From: Tetrahymena elliotti 4EA
Taxonomy: Eukaryota; Ciliophora; Oligohymenophorea; Hymenostomatida; Tetrahymenidae
Assembly (NCBI GenBank): GCA_000231825.2
Contig: JH720357.1
Coordinates: forward strand, 1-45,386
Reading direction: 5' to 3'
Length of the DNA: 45,386 nt
Position 1 is the first letter of the stretch, and each line of letters opens with the position of its first letter. Below, in pieces: positions 1-13,891 of the stretch. Below the pieces are notes generated by a model, which was given only the letters and a program-made list of their open reading frames with translations, was not told the DNA's origin and did not search any database. The position numbers were made by a program, and so were the translations under genes.

Positions 1-1505
1 ATTTTTAAAATAATAAAAATAATTTAGTTCATTTTAATTTGTTTTACTTTAAAATTTTTTTTAAAAAAAGCAAGATAATATGTATGGATATTTTTGTATT
101 AATTTCATTTTTTAAAATATATGGGTTATTAAATTATGAATTATAAAAAAAATTTAATCAAGGTCAAACGAAGAGCCTATTTAGGAATATAAGTTAGAAT
201 ACTTTAAGAATAAAAAATTATTTAGAAATAGGAGAATTCTCCAAGATGATTTAAGCTAGATAGATTCTTAAAATTGAAGATACAAACAAAATAATTAATG
301 TAACTATCACTAAGTATTTGAAAAAAAATTTAATGTATGCAAATTATATAAGATAAGGGATCTTTATTTAATTAAGACAGCCATATTAGTTGAATAACCA
401 ATATCATAACTGATTTATGTGACATAGTAATTTATATTGATTAATATTAATTTTAATTCTGACTCTTTATATTAAGTACTTATATAATTCACTAAAATTC
501 CTCAGTTTACTTATTTTAAAGAGAGTTAAAAACATCCTCACTTGTTTCTATATATAGTCGATTACTATTTTTTTATTGCGATTTAACATTTAAGTAATAT
601 GGTGAGTTTATTTTTATACTATCTTCAAAGAAATCTTTTTTTATAAAAATAATTTTTTGAATTTAAAATGAAAATATGTTTATGTGTTTGCTTACTCTCT
701 TCTTTATCATATCTTAAAAGCTTGAATTTTATGCACCTATTTGATGATTGAGCTATTCATTTTTGAAATTTAAATAGTTTTTCAAGAAAAAAAATATTTA
801 CATTTTGTAAGCTCTTTTAAGGTTGACATCTATAAAGTTAGTTTGTTGCCAAATATATTATTAGAAATGGTTGATTTTTTCTTAGATTCAGATTTAATAA
901 GATTATTTTATTCTTTTCTCATATTAAATATTAAATTGCTACTAAAAAATTATTGAGTGTCTTCATCAATCTCACTATTTTTAGTTTCTTTTTTAATGTT
1001 TACATAATTTAAAAATTGCTTTTATACAAGAGTCCATTTTTAAAGAATTTTAAAATGATTTGAATTTTAGATTTTTATTATTTTCTTACAGAAATTAGGC
1101 AACATCTACCAAAATTTCAAAATCAAATTATGAAAGATACTCCTTTACTTAGGGTCAAAAGGAATTTACAAGCTAATCATATTGAATAACATTCTTGTGA
1201 TAAAAGCAAAATTAAAGATTATAACACAGTAGGTAAGTGTTTGTTTCGTGAAGGTACTTTCTAATAGGTTAATCAATAATGAAAATACTATTGATAAAAA
1301 CTGAATAATTGTTGCTGAATAGTCTAAAGTATTCAAATATATTGAATTGTAAGGTCTATTTTATTTTGATAAGATGGCATAAGAAATGAGTACTGAGAAA
1401 GATATGATAGCTTTGTTTCCAACATTATTTACTAATGTACATAAGTAAATTAAAGATTTTTAAGATATTTTTACTATCTCCCAATAATATTTCTCTTTTC
1501 TATAC
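1..1505. other. No intact gene; coding-like debris on the + strand
   Basis: No complete gene is visible. Several short forward frames have protein-like composition when TAA/TAG are read as Gln: 152-277, about 1085-1282 (after a possible acceptor TTTTCTTACAG), and 1305-1571. They lie in different frames and are separated by TGA stops, so they look like pieces of a decayed gene or exons I cannot join. A further forward frame, about 1408-1833, overlaps the minus-strand tail of the next gene. I recognise no domain in any of them. Confidence 0.3.
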
Positions 1506-4500
1506 TCATAAAAAAGTATTCCATACGTCTTAATATTTTAGATTTTTTGTAAAGAATTTCTTCTAGAATGAATTTGATACCAAATGTATAAAGGTAATAA
1601 TAAATATAAAGCTATTAATGAGGGTATCAATATAAATTAGATAACTTGAATATGATCTTAGCCAAAACAAACATACTATTTATCTATCAAAAAATATTTT
1701 AAATCTCCCACTTAGATGCAACTTAGCTGTTGAACAAAATAATTTATTATGCCAGGAGAAAAAAATAGCCATAAAAAAATTAATGATGATTTCAATTCGT
1801 ATTTAATCATTTACCGGTTATTTTCTTTCTTGAAAAATAATATCAAAGATAGCACAATTAAGCAGTAAAAAATAAATAAAAATATTCTAAAAATAGCTCT
1901 TCTTGTCAGAATATTTCCCAATTAGAATTAAATTAGAATACAATCCAAAGATATCCTTTATTTTTTAATTAAAAAAAATTATTTTTAATAAAAAAGAACT
2001 CTGCTGCCCCCTCCCCCTTCCCCTCCTAAAAAGATCAAATAAATATTAGTAAATGGAAAAATAAAATTTAATTTACCATGATTATGATGATGAATCTCCA
2101 AATATGCTTAAAACTAGCTGGAGTTATTAGGAGTAATTAGTGAATTAGAAAATTATTGAGATGATTTGTACATAATTAATTAAAAGCTTTGATGCAACTG
2201 TATTTTAATCTGATTCTGATGATTTACCAATACAAAGCAAATTCATTTTTTTTAAATATATCAAAACACATTTTTAAGTTGTAAATTATGAGATTTTTGA
2301 AAATGAAAAGACCAGGTAGACTAGAATAAGCAAAAAAATTGTAATAAATAAAATATAATTTAGAATGTTATTTATACATTTTGTACAGTTCAAACCATCA
2401 CTGCTCAAAGAATATTTTTCATCCCATAAGACTCCATTAATATCACAGCTCTCACATAAAGCACCTAAATGGCCTTCAAGACAAATCGATTTTTAGAATT
2501 CTTCTAGAATTAAAAAAATTAATTTAGCTTAATTAAATAAAAAATTTTTACAGAAAGTCATTTAATTCAAGATATTTATTGTTTATTTGTTGGAAGTTTG
2601 AATGCAATTATCTGGGTTTTTGCATTAAAATATTGACTCAGATGTTTAAGATTCTCTCCAAAACCCATCTTCTAGTATGATAATATCTTTTTCACAGTAG
2701 CTTGCACCAACTGGACAATGATTACATGAGTAAATTGTGCCATTTTAAAAATATGAAAGGAAAGAATATGTACCTAATTTAATTAATTTTAAAAAAATAA
2801 CATTAAAAAAATTTTTATTATTAAAGATTAAATTTACCATTTGGACAAGAATAACAAGATACTAAATTAAACTCATACTTAGGAATTTGCCCAGTTTAGC
2901 AATTTTAGAAAATCAGTCTTAATGAAGCTTTTACAATATCCAATCTAAATGAATTCTAGTATTCATCATAAATAGGTACACTTTTAGTTAATTATAGACT
3001 TAGATTTTAAGTTGATGAAGGTAGAGATGTTATTTAGGGCTAAAACGAAAGACTGTTGCTATTGATAATTATGCTTCCCTAAATATGTAAAAATTGATTA
3101 TTCTAATTCTATATCATAACAATGTAATTATCATATTCATCTAAAATATCTTTATGTACTTAATCTCTCATTTAGTCTATAGGAAAACGTATTGTTTCAT
3201 TGTATTAGTCTATAAGGTAAAAAATTATTGGTTCATTTAGTAGACTTCCTGAAACTAGCTACGAAAGTAAGTGTGAGTAATCTTTTTCAAATTTAAATTA
3301 CTGAGGGTAAGAAGTTTTATCTTAACCAAAAAGAACTGCTATATTACCTTTAATATTATTATCATTTTCTAATATCAAAGATGAGTTAAGTCCTTAATAT
3401 CTTATTCCACCTCCTATGATAGCATAATTATCTAAAATTTAAGTTTTCTTGATAGTTATTTAACTATTTATAAAATATAATGCACCACCACATCCTTTAT
3501 AAACTTTATTCCCAACAAATGTAGATTCGACAATTGTAATATTTTTAGAAGATTCGAATGCAGCTTGACCATAAAATGATTATGAGATCGAATTATTAAC
3601 AAATTTTTAATTTATCATCATAACATTATTTTAATTTGAAAAATATATTACTTATCCATTTACTAATTCATTCTACTCAAATGAATTATTGAAGAAATAA
3701 ACCATTTAATTTATTTTGAATAAATTATTTTATTAAAATGGTTTTACATTCAAGAGAGTTTCCATGATTTTATTCTTTTACATAACTGAATTTGTAACAT
3801 TCACCAAATTAGAAAAGAGAATTAACCCATAATTTTAGTAAATATTTGATAGTATCTGTATATTACTGCAATCAAGCTAAATAGTTGATAAATAAATAGC
3901 TGGTTAATTATCATCAGTAAACTCATTTTCCTAATCTAAAAAGGAATATATCTGTATTTAAAAAGTAATCTAAATGATGCTATAATCTGATAGTTCTTAA
4001 ACTTAAAGAAGAGATGGTGCTGATATATTAGTTATTTGAATATTGTTGAATATTATCTAAGAAACTCCGATCATTTACATAACTTAATAACCATTTCCAT
4101 TAAATTTGCATTTAAATATTTATAAATTATATATTTCTAAAACAGAGCTGTTTGCTATTTGGAAAAGAGATCCTTCTAGGTATGTATCTTGCAATGCTGT
4201 ATTATTTAAAGTTATTTTTTGCACATTTACAAATTTAAAAATATTCTTTAACTTTATATTAGACTCAATAATTTTAAAGTTAGAAATATACAGATTTTTA
4301 ACATTAATAAAAGAAATGAAGTTGTTTATTATATTTTGAGATTCTATGATATTTATATTCTCAACAAAAATAGTATCAATATAAACATTTTCAACATTAG
4401 ATATTATCATCAAAGAATCATTTTAAATGCTTTTACTAATATTCGAGTTATTTTATATTGTAATATTAAAATTTTTAATTGCCAATAAACTAAGGTTTTG

Positions 4501-7500
4501 CAAAACCATAGAGATTTATACACCTAAATTCATTTTTGTATTCTACATTTTTAAATTTTTTAATTGATAATTTATATTAAAATAAACTGTTATTGCTTAT
4601 TTTAATTAAATTTTCTAACTTAAATTTGGCACACTCAATGTCATGTTTTAAATTTCTAGTTAAGAGCAACCTAAAATCTATGCTTATTCAAAGTTACCAT
4701 ATTCATAATTGAATAGAAATATCTTTGAATCAGGAGAATCAGAATAAATTCTAAGAATAAAATTGCTATTACTCAAAGGTTCAAATAAATCATTTCTAAA
4801 ATACAAAGCTGATTGAGGAGCAAAGTAAATTTAAAATACTTTTAGATCAGCATAGCCTGTTACTAAAAATTACTATTCCATTAATTATATCTCTTTATTA
4901 TAATTTAACAGAGATAAATCTTAGGTATAGTTAGAAAAGCTATAAAGACACTGCAAAGAAGATTTTTTATTTTAATCATTAGGTATATCATTATCAAAAA
5001 GTACATTATATTCTAATAAGCTTACATCATAATGTGAGCTAACTACCAAAGAAATTTTGTAAATATTTTTCTAATTTAATGGTAAAATTTGACTAAATCC
5101 TATTAATGGGTTTTAGATTTATAAAGACTATAATAAATGATATTGATTTTAAGAGAAATAGTAAGTATCGATTGATATTTTAGTTATAATGAGAAGAACA
5201 GATTAATGTATGATTTTAATATTTTAGATGGTATTTATGTTAGATTATCTTATCACTAAATAAACTGAGAAATCAACTAGTTGATAAATATTTACTTATG
5301 CAAATGTTCTCAAAACAATATACTATGAATACTACTCAGAAATATGTGTTTTTTCTAATTTAGTGTTGTAATAAAGAGGAATACCATATGAGGAAGGAAT
5401 ATCCATAGTTTTTTATACTGGCTATTTAATATAATAGAGAGATTTTATAAGTTTGCCTTTAGAGTCTAAAGGATAAATTTAAAGATCAAATGAATTTTCA
5501 ACCTAAACTAAAATGTATTATTATCCTAAATATATTTACTCTATATTAGATTCTAATTAATACTACTCTATACTGTTACTGCTAAGATACCAACAAAATA
5601 TAGTTGAATTTTATCTAAATACTAGAGGATAATTAGAGAAATTTTGGTTAAGTTTTTTGCTAAATTTAAAAGATTAATTATCAATTTAATAACTCAGTAA
5701 TTTTAATTCTTTTAAATATGATTTTTATGGGTTGTAAATATCTATTAATATTTAGTAATTTCCTTTATAGCACAAGCAATATATGATCTAATTTCTTATA
5801 TCACAATCATCAATTGTGCTATTTAGGTTAAGTGTATTTATTGTATTGATCTAACTTACATTATCAAATATTTAAAAACTGACATTTAGCTCACTTTAAA
5901 GTAATAAAACAGGGAAATAAGGAGATTCTTCTATCAAAGAATAAAAAATATATTATTTTTTTTCAAAAAAGAACTAATTAATCAACACTACATCATTTTC
6001 ATTTACAAGATAAAGATTGTATCTAAGTATATGATACTAGACTAAAAGGTATTAATTTTATTAATTGATTACAATCATCCTGATTTTGTAATGAATATAT
6101 TTGCTAGCATCATAGGTATCTTTAGCTTAGCCTCCAAATTAAGGAAACTATATTTTAGATTATTCAGTTAATTCTATCTTATTATAAGGAGTGGTATTAG
6201 AATATTGTAAAGATGTTTTGTAAAAAGATAACTGATTGTAAAAAAGTTCATTTGTAAATGATATAACATATTTTATTTTTTGATTGTTATCAGTGATAAG
6301 TAAAGATTCAATCATATTAGCATCATCAATTAAAATATTAAAATTGTATGGATCATAAAAACAGATAGAAGAGTAATCATAAATGATGACTGTAGTTTAT
6401 GTTACTACTGTTAAGATATTCATTATTTTATCTAAGTCTAAAGATAAAATATTTCCACTTTTTTAACTTTGACTTAAGTGATCTTTATAATTGATAAATT
6501 AAATAATCTACATTTCAGAAATTTTAATAAAAAATATTGAATCATCGAAACACACAATCAAGATATCTTTTTAGAAATCTTCAATAATTTTATATTCTAT
6601 GTCAGAATTATATCTTGAGAATTGTTATGAGTAAAGCGAAATATCCACTAACTTAACCTATTCATTTGATGAAGTATACTAATCTCCTAAATACATTATT
6701 TGGATTTAAAATTAGCTATTTGGAGCCACAATTGCATTTATAGGATGATCAATGAAAAAGGTTTATGAAAGGTCGATTTACTAGTTTATTAAATTAAATA
6801 ATTTTAGATATTTTTAATTTTGTTTGAATACATTTTATTTACATTTATGAATGTAACTGCCTTAATGAGCTAGAATGAAGAATTGTATATGTTGCATTGG
6901 GAGTAATCTTAGCTACAAAATATGATCCTTTTATTGAATTTATCATAATATTAAGAGACAAATGTTTATGTTACAAATATAGTTATGTATGTTATAAAAT
7001 AATTAAATTATGGGGCCTAGTAAATTACAGCTATACAAGGATTGGTAACTAAAATAAATATTCTAAGATCTTCAATTGAATACAAGCCTACCATATTTTA
7101 ATTACCTAGCCAAGATGTAGTTATGAACCAATTCACAGCATTTGAAATATAAGAATAACTTGTAATTTATTTTGTTTATTTTAGAAGTATTGCTTTGTTA
7201 ACTTTATCATATTAATATGTACACTAAAAAACTTTATTGTAAGATGAATCAATAGGCATTTAATACAAAATATTACCATTACTTAGCTTAATAATAAACC
7301 ACTCGCATAAGTGATTAGAAATTAGTAAGATATCCTCTGAAATATCTATGAAGACTTTCTCTATTTTTACAGGTATTTCATCTATCATGTATTAAAATAC
7401 TTCATTTTTATACAAAATTATTCCATTCTCAAAATAAATAATTTAGTAATCATATCTTGCAAAAATCCCTTGAATATTTAGCAAAGTTGGTTAGTTGATT

Positions 7501-10500
7501 TGACCGATATTTTTTATCTTTTTTTTAAATAATGATTAAAGTATTAAAAATTATATTTAATTTACTTGTAATTCGACTTTTAAGTCTATAAAGCTGAAAT
7601 ATAGTTAATTTTATTCATTCTTTAAAGTAAGATAAATCTTATATTAATTTTAATCAATCTATGAAACAACAACATTTTGATTTAAAATGAAAGCATTGAG
7701 ATACATCTAACCAGGAACTTTCAATTAAACTTAGAAACTATTATGTTATAAAGAATAATGAAATCTGTAAAATTTAAAATATTATACCTAATCAAACCAG
7801 ATTAACCTATGACTGAACAAGTTCCAGTAATATCTCTAGTTTTACTTCCTATAAATTATGCACTTTATTATATACTTGAGTATTTAGAGCAAGTGTTTGT
7901 AGGTAGCAATGTTGTAAAACTTTTTTTAATTTACAATTTTGCATCTATTTAATAAACTTCCAAGTTCTTTCCAACTAATATTCCAAACTTTTTTAAAAAT
8001 ATTCATCAATTATGACAGTTTTCAAAAAATTGTTTAATTTACATGTATTTCATCTAAAAATTTGATAATTATATTCACTGATTATAATACTCTAAATACT
8101 GTTTGTATCGAGTTAGAAAAATCTATCACTTGTATTTAATTTGAATCATAAGACACTAAAATTAGTTTTCCAATTTAGATTAAATCTAGCAAAACTCCAT
8201 AAGTGGGATATGAATCAGTTAAAATATTTAACTAATAATCCACAAATTAAATGATATTTTATTATAGTAACACAATAACATTGTGGATCTTTAAATCAAC
8301 AAACTAAATTTCATTATTTTGAGGTAAAAAGTTAGTTTATTTTATTAATTTTCCTGTAAAATCCACTTAAAAAGCAAAATTTTAGGTAATAATGATAATT
8401 ACCTCTGATTCATTTAGAGTAGCAAAACTTATTTTTTAATCTTAATATTCAGTTATCATTACATCAGTTGTTTTTTTATTAGTAAAGTCAAAGAACGAAA
8501 GAGTGCTAGAGGAATCATCAACAAGGCAAACTATTTTCTGTTGCTTGCTAAAGAATAGAAGATATGTGCTCTTTTTAAATTTTGAAATAAAAAATGATTG
8601 AAAATTGTAAAATAAAACAAAATTTTACATAACTTAAATCTGTTCTAACTGGTAAAGACATAATTATATTTCCTCTGAGATCAAAATTAATTATGTACCT
8701 TTCTTAAGTTTAACCAAAAGTATAAACATAAAAATTCTCTTAGTCATCATAGAATGGATAAATAAAGAACTATAATTATGATATTTAGATTTGATTGACA
8801 AACTCTTTTTCATTTTCTTTTGTTTTTGTTAAATCTATTACTACTAATTGATGGGGTCTAAAAATATAAAGCTTGTTTAATTTATAATTATATACAGGAA
8901 ATTATGTATAGAATATCTCTATTTTTGCTAAAATTTCAGAATTATATATACTCCTGAGAACACTGTGAAGGTAAAAACCACTTAGATAGTATAAATTTTC
9001 ATTTCTTACAAGAATATGAGTAGCAGCGTTTCCAATTGTACTATCAGCAGGTTATTTAGTTTTACAGACAGTTTATTTTACCTTAGAAGATGTTCCATCA
9101 TCATTAAGGATTATTTAGTAAAAATTATTCTCATAAGTTGTTAAGATGATATAACTACCTACAATATGAATACTATAAAAATTTTATTTTATGAAATACT
9201 AAACAAATTTTAGGGTATCCAAATTAAGTTTATAGAGATATGAACCTTCTAAGACATCAGCATAAAGTAAATAATTATCTTAAATTTATACATGTTATAA
9301 AGAAAGATTTCCTGTAAATTAATCAACAAAAGATAAAAATGAGTCTCCTTATTCATTTAATTAGATTCTAAATATTTTCTATACAATCCTATTGATATAA
9401 TATTTATTATTAACTACTAATAAGATTAAGTATCTATCAGATGAAATAAAATCAATATAATTTTAAGTAGTATCTATTTCAGATATTTAATACTCTTCAC
9501 ATTCAGGAATAGAATTTTAAATCATAATTATTATTGAATAAGTATTCAATCCTGTTAAAATATAAATATTCTCAGTACCTCTTTTAATCTGAATGTATTA
9601 TTATCTTAATTTACAAATCATTTATTCATTTATATATAAAACGCCTTTAAAAGAATAACCTTAACTATCTACCCACTCCTCTAATTAAAATAAAAACAAA
9701 TATTCAATCAATCATTTTAAAAACTAAATATTTACCTTGAGATTTATATATCAACAGCTGCTAGGTAAACTATATAACAGCAATATAATATGAATTAAGC
9801 ATCTCAATCTCAGGTTATACAGAAATAGGTTTAGATTTATATTTTTTAAATAAGCTTTCAACTTCATAAATAACAATTTTTTATTCACTAACTAAACAAA
9901 TAAAATCCTAATCTCCATAATTTGTATAGTCTATAAAATTTAACATTCCATTTTCAGATTATTAAAGAATTTTTATTTCATGAACCTAATTAGATTTCAA
10001 CTCAAAAAATGAAATATACTAAGAATAGACGCAAAAGTAGAACTATTCTATAATTAACAAATTTATTAAATATATTTGGTAAATTTATAGCTAAATGATT
10101 TACTTATTGCTAGTCTGCATATTAGGTATGAGTTAGGATTTACTAGAGTAGGGCTTATTTCAGACAAAAAGTTAATAACTGGAGATTTAAATTGCCAAAA
10201 TTTAATATTTCCAATCACATCATAAGACGCAATAACTTCTTAGTTTTTAATGTCAGTAAATAAATTGAAGGATAAAATAGTCTATTAATATATGACTCCT
10301 TTATAAAAATGGCAATAATTGCTTACAGCTTTTTAAATAGGGCATTAAATAACTGTTTAGCAAGTAGAAATCTATTCATTCTAAATTTCTTACAATTAGC
10401 ACTAAAAAACACATTCACTTTATTATATATTTAAGTATTTATTGTATTTTTGGCAAGATGATGCGCATATTCCATCTTAAAGTTAAAAACCCTCTTAGCA

Positions 10501-10836
10501 CTAAATGCATTAATTAGATGATTAACATTTTAAACATCCATATATTTCACATGTTTAACACTACCCATTCCTTTCAAAATCAGTACTTTCGCACTCGGAA
10601 ATACATTTACCTTAATTTTTATTTAGTAAATAAGGACTTGAGCATTCATTACATTTTTAATATTCCTCAGTAAATGGTAAACCAATTTAAAATTATCCTA
10701 TCTAGCATTTGTTGCAATTACTTATACAACTAAAACACTTTTTGCTGTAAGCATTATCTCCTTATCCAGTTTGACATTCTTAGTTTTTTACAAAATAGTT
10801 ACAAAATATTAACCAAAAGACAATAAGTTATCTCAT
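1506..10836 (-). CDS. Giant cysteine-rich transmembrane protein (furin-like repeats, propeller-like and beta-helix-like regions)
   Basis: Ten exons on the minus strand, read with the ciliate code: 10836-10104, 10047-9736, 9680-8629, 8570-8043, 7987-7788, 7737-7566, 7517-6843, 6780-2838, 2773-2552, 2503-1506. All introns are 48-64 nt, GT...AG, and the frame stays consistent across every junction, giving about 2,944 residues. The start has a hydrophobic signal peptide (MRQLIVFWLIFCNYF) followed by CxxC-type furin/growth-factor-receptor cysteine repeats. A long propeller-like region follows, then a beta-helix-like stretch (GGGIRY, GGALYF; positions about 4400-3000), then a CPxGTYS / GFWR / CLEGHLGALCESCD module and a membrane span (NILNYILFITIFLLILVYLV). 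This arrangement is common in Tetrahymena membrane proteins of unknown function. The tail below about 2085 is doubtful: it may contain a 51-nt in-frame intron (2033-2083), it does not resemble the usual multi-span end of the family, and TGA at 1506-1508 is simply the first in-frame stop. Confidence 0.85.
1988..2027. other. C-rich tract (G-rich on the minus strand)
   Basis: An isolated run of three C4-C5 blocks plus CC in otherwise about 80% AT sequence. Read on the minus strand it lies in frame near the end of the giant membrane-protein gene, where it would encode an Arg/Gly stretch (RGRGRGQQ), directly after a candidate intron acceptor TTTTTAG. Three G-runs of four or more with a fourth GG could form an imperfect quadruplex. 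Confidence 0.6.
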
Positions 10837-11766
10837 AATAACGATTAATTAAATTTTCTATAATTTTAAATAACAATTTTTTAAATCAATTAAAATTAAT
10901 ATTTAATTTATCTATATTTTCACTTGTTTTTGAATTGTTCACAAAACTAAAATCACAAATATCTCATCAGTAAGCTCACTAATAATTTATGTACATATTT
11001 AAAGAAGTGAGTATTCATTTTTTAAAAATTTAAATTATTTTTAAAGCAAAATAACCATGTTGTCAAAATAAACAAATTTATCTAAATTTTAAAAAATATC
11101 CAAATAAGATAGCTATTATTAAAAAATTAATAACAGAAGGGTCTCAAAATATGTTAAGATAATATAATACTATATTATTTTAGATTAAAAATGAGTAAAA
11201 TCAAAATCAATTTTATTTAATTGCAAAATAATGATATTAAAAATTGAAAATATGTTTATTTGATTTAAAATTAATTTAAATTTAAAAACAATCTTATCAT
11301 CATTTACAAATTTTAAAAATTAAGTTTTATAATCTATAATAAAACCAAGCTTTTAAAACAAGTATTAAATTTAATTCAATTGTCATAAAAATTTGAAATA
11401 TGTTGGATTGGAGTAAATTTTTAAATCTATTATAAATTTATCTGAAAAACATAGAGAGACTAAAAATTAATTTATTTAAATAAAGTTATTCTCTATAAAT
11501 ATTACTTTAAATTGGCTATTAAGAAAAATATATTTTTTTTAAACTTTGAAATAATATGAGAGAAGATTATTTTTAAAAGTCTTTGGTAGTAAATAGAATT
11601 TTGAATTTTTAACTAAATAATTATATAAAGTTAGAATATATATTATTCTATTTAAATTTGTTTGTAATTTAGATTAAACTTTTTTAAAAAAGTAAATTTA
11701 ATACTGAAATAATTGATTTTTAGCTGAACTCATAAATGGGATCAAGTATCAGAATATAAATTTTAG
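10837..11766. promoter_or_regulatory. AT-rich divergent intergenic region
   Basis: This separates the 5' end of the minus-strand giant gene from the forward hydrolase, so it should hold promoters for both. No conserved element can be named. The hydrolase's first coding exon may lie here: a forward frame opens at ATG 11399 and runs to 11547, and there are acceptor-like TTTTAG sequences at about 11723 and 11766. I could not join it to the hydrolase by frame with confidence. Confidence 0.35.
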
Positions 11767-12666
11767 ATTGATTTGCAAATATTTAATCATTGTTTTAAAA
11801 TAAAAGTTCTAAATATAGTTGATAAAAGCTTATTTCCTGCTCCTGAACCAAGCTATAATTTTCAGACATTTACTGGAGATGCTTACATTGAATTCATAAA
11901 TTCTTAATATGAATAAAGTAATTTGTTTTTAGAATATGTTAGTTATTCAGTAATCAAGCATAGAATAAGTTAATTATATTTTAATAATATAAAAGATAAA
12001 TAGAATTCTCATAAAATTCCTCTTCTAGTGATACCTTTTTATGAAAATAACATATAAAGTGATAAATATTTAGTCTATTTTCATGGAAATGCAGAAGATA
12101 TAGGATTATCTTATTAATTTTTATTTAGTATGCAGATGATCATCAAAATGAATATAATTGCTGTAGAATATCCTGGATATGGAATTTATAAATCTAGAAA
12201 AACGACAGCTGAATGTATAAAATCTGACTCACTAACTGCTTATGAATATATTCTCTAAAGATTTAAAACAAAAGAACAAAATATTACAATTTTAGGTAGA
12301 TCTATTGGCTCTGGCCCAGCTTCTTATCTTGCCTCTAAAAAAATTCCTAAAGCTCTAGTTTTGATAAGTGCTTATATTTCAATCAAACATCTCATTGGTC
12401 ATCATGTTTGCAATTGCATTTCTTTTTTTATTTCTGAAAGGTTTAATAATATTCAGTGCATGGATTATGTTTAATCCCCAGTTCTACTTATTCATGGAAT
12501 GCAAGATACTTTGATACCACCAAATAATTCATAAATACTATAATAAAGATTGAAATAATAGCATAAAATAGTAACAGGTATTTACCATAAACATATGACT
12601 CACAATGATTTCGATGAAAGAAATGATATCTCAATTAAAATAAAATAATTTTTAGAAACAATTTGA
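11767..12666 (+). CDS. Alpha/beta hydrolase, ABHD17/FAM108-like (5' end unresolved)
   Basis: About 299 residues are visible, ending at TGA 12664-12666. The fold's landmarks appear in order: YFHGNAED (oxyanion-hole HG strand), VEYPGYGIY after strand 4, the nucleophile elbow GRSIGSGPA with the catalytic Ser, LLIHGMQDTLIPP carrying the acid Asp, and a His in KHMTHNDF. This set and spacing match the ABHD17/FAM108 and Bem46-like serine hydrolases, which in other eukaryotes act as depalmitoylases or related esterases; that substrate is inference here. No in-frame ATG lies upstream before a TGA at 11725-11727, so the N-terminus must come from an upstream exon, probably spliced to the acceptor AAATTTTAG ending at 11766. 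The next in-frame Met (about 12130) would cut into the fold. Confidence 0.85.
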
Positions 12667-13891
12667 TATAAATTGATAAATATTATTAAAAAAACTTTTA
12701 TCTTATATATCTTCTATTATTATACTCAATTAATTAATTATTTAGTGAGTTATTGATTTATTTTTTTAAGATTTTTAAGCATAGAAAAGGCTTTAGAATT
12801 AAAATTCAAATTTTTTGTAATTGTATTATTTTTTAGCAATTCTAAAATAAAATTACATAAAATATTTTATTAAAAACTAATATTTTATAAACGATTAAAA
12901 CTTTTCATAATTCTTAATCATAAATTAATATTAATAATAATAACTTTGTAAACGTACTATTATTTCTAGTTTTTTTTTAAGTTTTAAAGTAAAATAAATC
13001 AAAATTTTTCTATGCTTATCAAGAAAATAATGACTGGATTAATAATTAATCGAGAAGAATAAGTTAAAATAATTGTTAAATAGAAGATTTCATTTTACAT
13101 TATTATTAAATATTGAATATCTATTAAAAAAAATATCTATTTTTTTGTTTTACAAGTAGAAAAAATGAAATAAAATTAAATATCTTTTTAATCTTTTGGT
13201 CTTCTGTTAAAAATGGCTAATTTATTTATTTTTGAACTCAGATGAAATTAAATATATTTTTGATCAAATACCTAAGTATTTATTCTTAGTTAAAATATAG
13301 TCTTTTTTTAAGTATGTTGTTGGTTTAAGAACTTTAATTGATTTAAGAAATTTTTGATCAGCACCTGAATAGCAGAGAAAAATGAAACAAAGTATTACCT
13401 TGCTAATTTTTATTTATGGTAGGCTTATTTATTGAAAATATTCATTTAAAAAATAAAATCAGATTTTTTTAAATTTTGGGATAAAACAAGCAATGTTATT
13501 TATTCTACTTCATATTCAAAATTTTTTGGAGCTTCAAAAGAAATTTACTTTATTTTTTTAATATTAGGCAATACTTCTTTTTCTTTCTAAAATATTTTGT
13601 ATTATCGTTATCTAACAATAGATAGGATCAAATAGGCCTTTTCAGAAATAAATTTAGAGATTTTTGACGAGTCCCTGACCAGGAGTATTAAATTTATTTA
13701 AATTTTGGTGGAAATTTAATAAATAGTAACTAAAAATAATTGATTACAGCGGATTTGTAAGAAAAACTTTATTTGAAGAAAAGTAAAGCAAAAATCTTAA
13801 TTAATATATATCCGCATTTATATTATGCACATTTAATTAAATAATCTAAAAATTAATTAAATTCAAATTAAAAAAGAAATAATTCAAGGAT
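12667..13891. promoter_or_regulatory. Intergenic region; 3' half is the duplicated 5' flank of the secreted-protein pair
   Basis: There is no gene. From about 13340 the sequence aligns by eye with about 16110-16612 upstream of the second secreted-protein gene. Shared landmarks, with small differences, are a CACCTGAATAG / TGCCTGAATAG block, a block ending in CCTGACCAG, a TAAAAATAATTGATTAC block, and AAATTCAAATTA just before the ATG. Conservation of this flank suggests the whole unit, promoter included, was duplicated. Confidence 0.6.

Noticed and set aside
4106..4339. Forward 77-codon standard-code frame
   Set aside because: It is antisense to the long minus-strand exon 6780-2838 of the giant membrane-protein gene, whose frame is continuous on both sides.
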